From BOG-908 sp964244615 (GTDB taxonomy: Bacteria > Pseudomonadota > Alphaproteobacteria > Acetobacterales > Acetobacteraceae): a DNA stretch of 22,978 nt. Position numbers and translations under genes: made by a program. Location of the stretch: assembly GCA_964244615.1 (NCBI GenBank), contig CAXTJP010000038.1, positions 1-22,978 of the forward strand, read 5' to 3'. The notes under the pieces are model-generated. The model was not told where the DNA came from and did not search any database. It was given only the letters and a program-made list of their open reading frames with translations. Shown here piece by piece: positions 22,701-22,978 of this stretch; positions within the stretch are counted from its first letter, which is position 1, and each line of letters opens with the position of its first letter.

Positions 22701-22978
22701 GTCGCTTTGATGCGCCAGCGTGGAGGAGCGCGCGCCGTGGTCGTCGCCGCAAAGCGCGATGGCGCCGCCGAGGGCGGGCACGCCGGCGTAGCTCGCATGC
22801 TTCAGCACGTCGCCGGAGCGGTCCACCCCTGGGCCCTTGCCGTACCACAGGCCGAACACGCCCGCGTGGCGCGGGTTCGGCAGCAGCCCCACCTGTTGCG
22901 ATCCCCACACCGCGGTCGCGGCCAGGTCCTCGTTGATGCCGGGCTGGAAGACGATGTCGTGCGCGTCGAGGTGCTTGC
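19662..22978 (-). CDS. Indolepyruvate ferredoxin oxidoreductase, fused subunits (N-terminus outside window)
   Basis: The enzyme oxidatively decarboxylates aryl- or branched-chain 2-oxoacids to acyl-CoA with ferredoxin, during amino-acid breakdown. About 1,104 residues are visible; the frame continues through the right edge (KHLDAHDIVFQPGINEDLAAT before WGSQQ), so roughly the first 60-90 residues are missing. In order: a pyrimidine-binding region, a FCAGCPHNTS motif (near 21865), a TPP motif GDGTYFHSG...N (21670-21580), an iron-sulphur region with VCEGCGDC and CNKDFSCAKGLCPS (21250-21120), and a gamma domain with AGIGGQGVV (near 20960). This is the single-chain form of alpha- and betaproteobacteria. 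The last codons (GLGPRAPVRVQG, then stop) are read from the dispersed repeat, so the native C-terminus seems replaced. It may act with the aminotransferase at 5713, but they are not linked. Confidence 0.93.
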   Translation of the reverse strand, partial: KHLDAHDIVFQPGINEDLAATAVWGSQQVGLLPNPRHAGVFGLWYGKGPGVDRSGDVLKHASYAGVPALGGAIALCGDDHGARSSTLAHQSDLALIHFGMPVLNPSTVEELVRYGLAAWAVSRYSGCWMGMKALTDTVEGGASIPADMDRVAYAIPDDFEMPPGGLNLSARKLSALEVEARHFEQRHAAAQAWVRANRLDRLAWGSARRNRLGIVSTGKAYLDVIEALRGLGLTEERCTTLGIAVYKVAMVWPLEPLRLRAFAETCDEIFVIEEKHPIIEDQISTILYNQPAHARPMLTGKLDEHARPLLREVGELDPDLLLHVIAGRLRGRIEDAPLRERLDSIKPLQTGIPTISFGVKDLLRPPSFCAGCPHNTSTVVPEGSIAGAGIGCHIMAANMPDRNTVAATHMGGEGAQWIGQAPFTDTPHMFQNLGDGTYFHSGLLAVRAAIAARVNITYKILLNGAIAMTGGQTVEGEDFAGQITGPHVAHQLTAEGCRRVALVTDDVARHDRADYPSIVTFHPREALDDVQRELREYQGVSAIIYEQACATERRRMRKRGKLPDPAERLFIHPEVCEGCGDCGVQSNCIAVEPLETALGRKRRINQTVCNKDFSCAKGLCPSFITVLGGRVRARAEAEDATDPLAGEQALVAALPMPTLPRIGEVYNILLAGIGGQGVVTVAALLGMAAHLQGLLLTVLDNSGLAQRNGSVTSHLRLGDGAELHSPRIPNGDVDLVIGADPMVVAIPETLAKLGHGRSAVLLNRFVSPNAMFARDADLDLGFDPLLARVMPRADGERVESIDATRIAQVMLGNAVGANLFLVGHAWQKGLIPLQVEHIDRAIELNGTEVAMNKRAFGLGRIAAARPDLVALWLRGHEEVHIPDTLGDLLADRMPRLRDWGGDRWAARYRRLVARVEDAEAKLPGSDGRLARAVAHVAAKLMTYKDEYEVGRLMTAPGFAQRLRENFEGDFTIAYNLAPPLWSRRDPRTGRPTKRRFGASMGHGFALLRRLRPLRGTVLDPFGYGAHRRMERRLIADYLALVDTVLAGLKPDNVAQAEALLRAHDAVRGYDVVKEASVKRVEQAIPALEAAFRGLGPRAPVRVQG

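Noticed and set aside
20653..22908. A 751-codon alternative minus-strand frame over the oxidoreductase
   Set aside because: It is an Arg/Pro/Ala-rich frame-shifted reading of the same gene with no motifs.
1..22978. CRISPR array, prophage, toxin-antitoxin pair or transposase
   Set aside because: No regular spaced repeats, phage structural or integrase motifs, toxin-antitoxin-like pairs or DDE/tyrosine recombinase proteins were seen on either strand.
5713..22978. A linked aromatic amino-acid degradation system (aminotransferase plus indolepyruvate oxidoreductase)
   Set aside because: The two genes are about 13 kb apart, on opposite strands, with unrelated genes between; a pathway link is only possible, not shown.

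Overview
The window is GC-rich bacterial chromosome with tightly packed genes. It is most likely from an alphaproteobacterium of the Rhodospirillales, probably Acetobacteraceae. This rests on a glnB-glnA pair, an rplM-rpsI-argC neighbourhood with a type 2 ArgC, a fused single-chain indolepyruvate ferredoxin oxidoreductase, frequent GTG/TTG starts, and a GC-rich intergenic repeat of a kind I associate with that family. The family assignment is inference, not measurement. Most of the window is housekeeping or general metabolism. I see no prophage, transposase, CRISPR array or obvious defence system.

Layout. 1-2316 (minus): a DUF1302 outer-membrane protein, followed by the start of a second exported protein that runs off the left edge. 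2526-3562 (plus): an alpha/beta-hydrolase-like protein overlapping a 46-residue acidic small protein. 3603-5541 (minus): glnA and glnB, with a candidate sigma-54 promoter and a hairpin leader upstream of glnB. 5713-8835 (plus): a PLP aminotransferase, tRNA-His, mobA, a MarC-family membrane protein and a host-attachment-family protein. 8880-11163 (minus): a DUF4142 exported protein, an orphan secreted protein in a relatively AT-rich pocket, and an atypical SDR/epimerase. 11212-14743 (plus): rplM-rpsI, a decayed AraC-type regulator, a VOC protein, argC and a gamma-carbonic-anhydrase-like protein. 14765-16042 (minus): a sedolisin-like exported peptidase. 16345-18582 (plus): an ABC ATPase, ABC-2 permease and histidine phosphatase in a coupled operon. 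18839-19642 (plus): an exported SYLF-domain protein. 19662-22978 (minus): indolepyruvate ferredoxin oxidoreductase, missing its N-terminus.

How the genes fit together. GlnB and GlnA form the nitrogen-assimilation core; GlnB keeps the uridylylated Tyr51 and GlnA keeps the adenylylation tyrosine. rplM-rpsI is the standard L13/S9 operon, and argC (arginine synthesis) follows it after an apparently inserted AraC/VOC cassette whose regulator has decayed. The most notable structural points are: one repeat family supplying the C-terminal codons of two unrelated genes; a regulator remnant beside its intact presumed target; a sedolisin that seems to lack the usual propeptide; and several strong inverted repeats at regulatory positions. 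I could not identify a convincing new multi-gene system. The least explained loci are the ABC/phosphatase operon, the alpha/beta hydrolase with its overlapping 46-residue gene, and the orphan secreted protein at 9615-10025.
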